The notes under the pieces are model-generated. The model worked only from the letters and a program-made list of their open reading frames with translations. It was not told the origin of the DNA and searched no databases. The translations under genes and the position numbers were made by a program. 64,000 nucleotides of DNA, taken from contig NJFT01000136.1 of NCBI GenBank assembly GCA_002221725.1, positions 46,243 to 110,242 on the forward strand. Direction: 5' to 3'. This document shows, piece by piece, positions 59,625 to 64,000 of the stretch (its first letter is position 1; each line of letters begins with the position of its first letter). This stretch comes from Scedosporium boydii. Its lineage: Eukaryota > Ascomycota > Sordariomycetes > Microascales > Microascaceae.

Positions 59625-61760
59625 GTTGGACCCCCCACTTGCGGCCACCCCCCACTTTCGGCCACCCCAAATTCCACACCGCCATTTTAACATTTCCTAC
59701 ATTCCAACTGGAATTCCTCAACCATTCCAATTCCAATCCACTTCAAATTCAGTATCCAGCTTTTCCTACTAAAAATGAAGTCATATACTGAAAATGACCT
59801 TTAGGATGCCCTCAAAGCCATCGCAAATAGGATGTCAACTGCCTAGGCAGCTAAGGAATAGGGTATTCCAAGAACAACTATTAGAAACTGCATTCTTAGC
59901 TAATAGCTAAAAAAAGAGGCCTTTTCCAGCATACAGAGACTTAGCACTTCCTAGGAAACCTACTTAACAGCATGGGTTCTAACCTAAGGAGCCCTAGAAC
60001 TTCCTCTAACCTATACCTAAGTCCGCTCTTTTGCAGAAAGAATCCTTAGGACCTAGGGAGATATATAACTACTTAGAAAGAGGTAGATAGAGGGATTTTT
60101 AAGAAGAAACCTATCTATTAGGATTATAAAAGGGAAATCTATCGATTCTACCTATATTAATAATACTAGAACTAAGGTAATATAGCCCTGGTTTTAATAC
60201 TTCTAACTACTTAGTATTAAGAATATCAAATAAGAAAATAGATATAATATAGATAAAATAAAAATAATAGAAGGTTATATTAGTAATAGCCTTATTCTAG
60301 GAAGTACTAAAAAGTACTTAATCTAAAAGAAATAGCCTAGTTCCTAGCTATAGACTTCATTTATTAAGTATATCTTAGCTACTAGCTAGGCTCTTCCTCT
60401 ATTAGTTATTTTTAAAGAAAAATTAGTTTAATAATAGTAGTTTCTATTAGATTTAGCTTCTTTTAAAAACTAGTATTTTATAGTAACTAATAATAGCTAG
60501 ATAACTAATAATACTATTCTAGAATAGCTTAAAAAGGTCTTTATTCCTTATATTAAGCTAGCTAACCCTTAGAAAGCCTATCTTCTTATCTTAGATAGCT
60601 ATAGAAGCTATATTATAATCCTAATACTTTAAGGTTTCGGCTAATTAATAGAATAGGAAGGTACTAAGATAGTAGGTACTTATTTAGAGATAAGCAAGGT
60701 AACTAAGTAGTATTTACAGTAATAGATACTAAGAGTATATATATAAGTATAGGGTATAGGTATTACTTATATTAACTACTAAAGAGTTTAGAAGATAACT
60801 AGACTAGTAGGAGATATTATAGCTTTATATAGATACTTCTTCTATCTATCTTTAGTACTAGTAGGCTAGTTAATTAGCTAGTCCCTAACTAGCTAGTTAG
60901 CTAGACTTCCTCTAATTAATTATTAGTTAGTTAATCCTTAATTAACTAATTATTCTTCCTATAGTTATATACCCTTATTATTACTACTATTCCTTACCAC
61001 CTTTCCTACAGCCTATATTATAGCCTAGCTATAATATAATTTCCCCTCCTCCTTAGTCTTTATCCTTAAAGACCTGTTAGTCTAATTATCTTAACTTCCT
61101 TCTTTAGGTAAATATTTTCTCTCCTATTTATACCTCTCCTTCCTTCTATTATATTTAATTATATTACTAAGTTATAATCTAGGTCTTTCTAGATAAACTA
61201 TAACTATCTTACCTAAGCTATTAATAACCTTCTTACTAGATAGTATCCCTTTAAAATACCTAAGTATACTTTTTATTTTAATATAAAAATTCCCTAGGAC
61301 TATATAGTTTATAAGGGATAGTCTTATTATAATAGTTATATTTATCTTAAGTATTTTAATTACAATACTAGTAGTATAACTAACTCTACTTATAAGTCCT
61401 TCTTTCTTCCTTAATCTTATCTTTCTACTAACTTCCCTAGTTAATTAACTAGAATAGAAATAATCCTATCTTAATTATAAGGAGTAAGAAGTAGAGGCTA
61501 AGGTGGCCCACTACCTTGCTGCTCTTAATGCAGCTATGTCCTAGGCTGGTTGTCTTAAGAAGGAGAAGGAGCTCTATAAGAAAAGGGTACTAGAGATTAT
61601 TAGGCTGGAGATAGAGTAGGTAGCTGAGGAGGATGCTATAGAGAGCGCCTCTGTCTCTATCCCTAGTTTAAAGATTGATTAGAGCTTGCTAATAGATCTA
61701 GTACTACTAGATCCCTTAGTTTTATTAGGTTTCTCTAGTAGTAGTCTATAAGGAGTTATA
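59625..61760 (+). mobile_element. RIP-degraded pogo/Fot-like DNA transposon
   Basis: GC-rich duplicated segment at 59631-59667 (GACCCCCCACTTGCGGCCACC and a diverged second copy) resembles a terminal repeat. The ATG at 59774 begins a translation MKSYTEND then stop, DALKAIANRMSTA then stop, AAKE then stop, GIPRTTIRN: the HTH/psq opening of pogo-family transposases, with stops at Gln and Trp positions (CAG to TAG, TGG to TAG). Further on, in one frame with many stops, I read IQRLSTS, AWVLT, RSFAERILRT and, near 60560-60600, ANP-stop-KAYLLILDSY, which matches the DDE catalytic strand of these enzymes. A Lys-rich tail with VAHYLAALNAAMS lies at 61500-61560. The protein is dead. The right end of the element was not found. 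Confidence 0.8.
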
Positions 61761-63739
61761 GACTTCCTATTAGATATTTAATAAGTTCCTAGGTATTATT
61801 ACTTTCTTTATAGTTTTTCTATTTAACTAAATATTTAATAGTTTCTTTATTATTTTATAAGTTAATAATCTTTTCTACTTTAAAGATTCCTTATTTTTTA
61901 GCTTTAAGCTAGACTAACTTTCCTAGTAGTATATTTTTATAAGCTAGTTTAAGTAGTACTATATAGAATACTAGATAGTTATCTATACCTTCTAGTAAGT
62001 CTAGCTTATAATTAACTTCCGAGACTTTCTTTTTAATTAGGAAAGGTCCTAGTTTTTAGTAATTAAGCTTATTACTTAGTTATATAGTTTTAATTTAGAA
62101 GTCTCTAGTTCCTAATTTCTTTTATAATAACTAGACCTTGCTTCCTCTCTTAAGAATTAATCCCTTAAGCTACTTATTATTAGTATAGTACTTTATCCTT
62201 TATTAGATAAACTATAGTTCTTCTCTTAGCTACTTATATAATTCCTTTATCTTATCTATAGTAAGGATTGCTTACTCTACTTATATCTTTATACCTATAA
62301 GCTTAAATCCTGTCTTAGGTTTAATACTATAGTTTATATAGAATAGTAATATTTTTAAGCTTTCTAATATATTAATATTATAAGCCTTCTAGGCTAGGGG
62401 TAGTAGTAATACCTAATTATCTTATTCCTAGTTAATATAGTATTATAGATATACCTTAAGTATTTAGTTTATTTATTCTACTTACCCTTATATCTCTAGA
62501 TAGTAGGTAGTAGATAGCTTATAGTTGATTTCTATTCTATCTAATAGGCTTTACTAGAAGTAAGAGATAAATATACTACCTCTATCTAAGTTAACTTCTT
62601 CTAGTAAGTTATAGTTTACTATTATAGTTTATAGAAATAGTTCTATAAACTAGGGTGCTTTTATAGATTTATTATAGGGTATAAAGTAAATATACTTTAT
62701 TAGCTTATTAACTACTATTATAATACTATTATATTTAATTCTTATAGCTAGGTCCTTTAACTTTAGTAGTTTAATAATAAAGTCGATAACGATTTTCTAC
62801 TATAGTACTTCTAGTACTAGTATAGGTTATAGTTATCTATAGGGCTTATAAGGTCGATTTTTGTTTTTCCTATACTAAAGATACTTAGCTATAACCTTAG
62901 TAGTTACCTTTTTAAGGTATAGGATATTATATTCCTTTAGTACCTTTTCTATAGTTTTCGTAATTCCTAGGTACCTATTATATAGTACTTTATAGATTAC
63001 TTAGATAAACTTTTCTACTAGGTTTAGGGGTACTATTATCTATATTTAGTCTTAGGTTTATATTTAATCTTATAGTCCGAGGTCTATATAATAGTTCTTA
63101 ATTTCCTTTATAATTAGGTTAACCTATTATATTTAGTAGCTAGTAGCTAGCTATTGTAGGTTTCCTTCCTTATTATAGTATAGGAGGGTACCTATTTCCT
63201 TTAGTACCTTCTAGAAGTAGTCTAGCCTTTAGCTAAAAGTATTAGCTCTTTTATTTTCTTTTCCTTTAATATATATAATTCTAAAATTATACTTAAATAG
63301 TTCTTCTACTTATTATACTTATTATTAGTTAAGTTCTTTTATTATAGTAAACCCTATTAGGTTCTTATAATTAGAGTATATTGTAATTAGGTACTTAGCT
63401 CCTATAAGGTAGTATCTCTATTCCTTAAATGCTTTAATAATAGCTATTAGTTTCTTATTAGGAATAGTATAGTATAGTTCTAGTCTATTAAGCTTCTTTA
63501 ATATAAATACTACTAGGTAAATCCTACTATCCTTATCTTATTATCCTAGCTATATACTTAGACTATAGTCTAATATATCTATTTTTATTTTAAAGGGTTT
63601 TATAGGGTCCGCCTAATAAAATATAGATTACTTATATACTAACTACTTAGCTTCCTAAAATACTTTTTATTCCTCTAGTCCCTATTAAAATAGTTTATTT
63701 TTCTTAGTAAGTTCTATAAAAGCTTATATATAAGTACTT
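61761..63739 (-). mobile_element. RIP-degraded Ty3/gypsy retrotransposon fragment
   Basis: On the minus strand the AT-rich DNA still reads, through many TAG stops, as a Ty3/gypsy polyprotein. Near 63640-63310 it shows the RNase H region (ADPIKPFKIKIDILDYSL, then KKLNRLELYYTIPNKKLIAIIKAFKE and YYLIGAKYLITIYSNYKNL). Near 62700-62350 it shows the integrase core (YIYFIPYNKS, LLEEVNLDRGSIFIS, SLLDRIEINYKLSTTYY). The order along the minus strand, RNase H then integrase, is that of gypsy elements. Reverse transcriptase, protease and gag would lie to the right but are absent within the window, since the AT-rich DNA stops at about 63,739. No long terminal repeat was identified. Confidence 0.8.
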
Positions 63740-64000
63740 TGTCGGAGCCGGGCAGCACAACCAACAACACAAACAAGACTGTGCCGCCCACTCAAGAGAA
63801 TAGTCAGGAGTGGCTGAGAGCCACACCGCAAAGAAGAAATGGTCCAATGGTTGTCGGATTGGTCTGATGGTCGAGTAGGACGTCGAGAAGTAGATGATCA
63901 GTCGGAATCTGCATCGTGGGACATCACATCCAAAGAAGAGAAGAGAAATGTAAAGATAGGAAAAGAAGTAATATTGAGAAAAGAATAGTAAAGAACGTCT
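63740..64000. mobile_element. Possible LTR or end of a younger element inserted in the gypsy copy
   Basis: Composition switches sharply from very AT-rich to ordinary at TGTCGGAGCCGGGCAGC. The DNA begins with TG, as LTRs do, interrupts the gypsy element in its reverse-transcriptase region, and shows no excess of TA. It continues past the window end, so its nature is not settled. Confidence 0.35.

Overview
The window looks like nuclear DNA of a filamentous ascomycete (Pezizomycotina). Coding genes are split by short introns (about 50-115 nt) with GTAAGT-type donors and YAG acceptors. The gene families are typically fungal: Zn2Cys6 regulator, CE5 esterase, class-C chitinase with LysM partner, P450 and terpene cyclase. 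The right end is an AT-rich block where old transposons carry many CAG-to-TAG and TGG-to-TAG changes, the footprint of repeat-induced point mutation (RIP). I cannot name the species. No tRNA, rRNA or CRISPR array was recognised.

Layout. 0.2-4.9 kb: a P450 and a class I terpene cyclase, same strand, a possible minimal terpenoid locus. 5.6-12.8 kb: hypothetical proteins, a GNAT acetyltransferase, a SAM methyltransferase, a small secreted protein and a GPI-type Cys-rich secreted protein. 14.4-18 kb: a CE5 (cutinase/acetylxylan esterase) homologue that has lost its catalytic Ser and His, then a flavin monooxygenase. 20-27 kb: a six-helix membrane protein, a conserved secreted protein, an imine-reductase-like dehydrogenase and a VOC (glyoxalase-fold) protein. 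27.8-29.8 kb: an ankyrin-repeat protein. 31-43.5 kb: a Zn2Cys6 regulator, phenol 2-monooxygenase, intradiol dioxygenase and family III CoA-transferase, which together look like an aromatic-ring catabolic cluster. 45.9-48 kb: a GFA-family zinc protein and a conserved hypothetical gene with an internal stop. 48.7-56.7 kb: a divergent pair of class-C GH18 chitinase and multi-LysM protein, both carrying disabling lesions. 56.9-58.5 kb: an allantoate-permease-type MFS transporter. 59.6-63.7 kb: a RIP-degraded pogo/Fot-like DNA transposon followed by a RIP-degraded Ty3/gypsy element on the minus strand, cut off sharply at about 63,740 by unmutated DNA.

Working together. Phenol monooxygenase would make a catechol, the intradiol dioxygenase would open it to a muconate, and the CoA-transferase may act downstream; the Zn2Cys6 protein is the obvious candidate regulator, the MhpA/PheA-type monooxygenase at 16.3 kb may add another hydroxylation, and the MFS protein may import an organic anion. 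The terpene cyclase and P450 would make and oxidise a terpene skeleton. These pathway links are inferred from family membership and proximity only. Exon joins below were chosen by splice-site fit and reading-frame closure, without transcript data.
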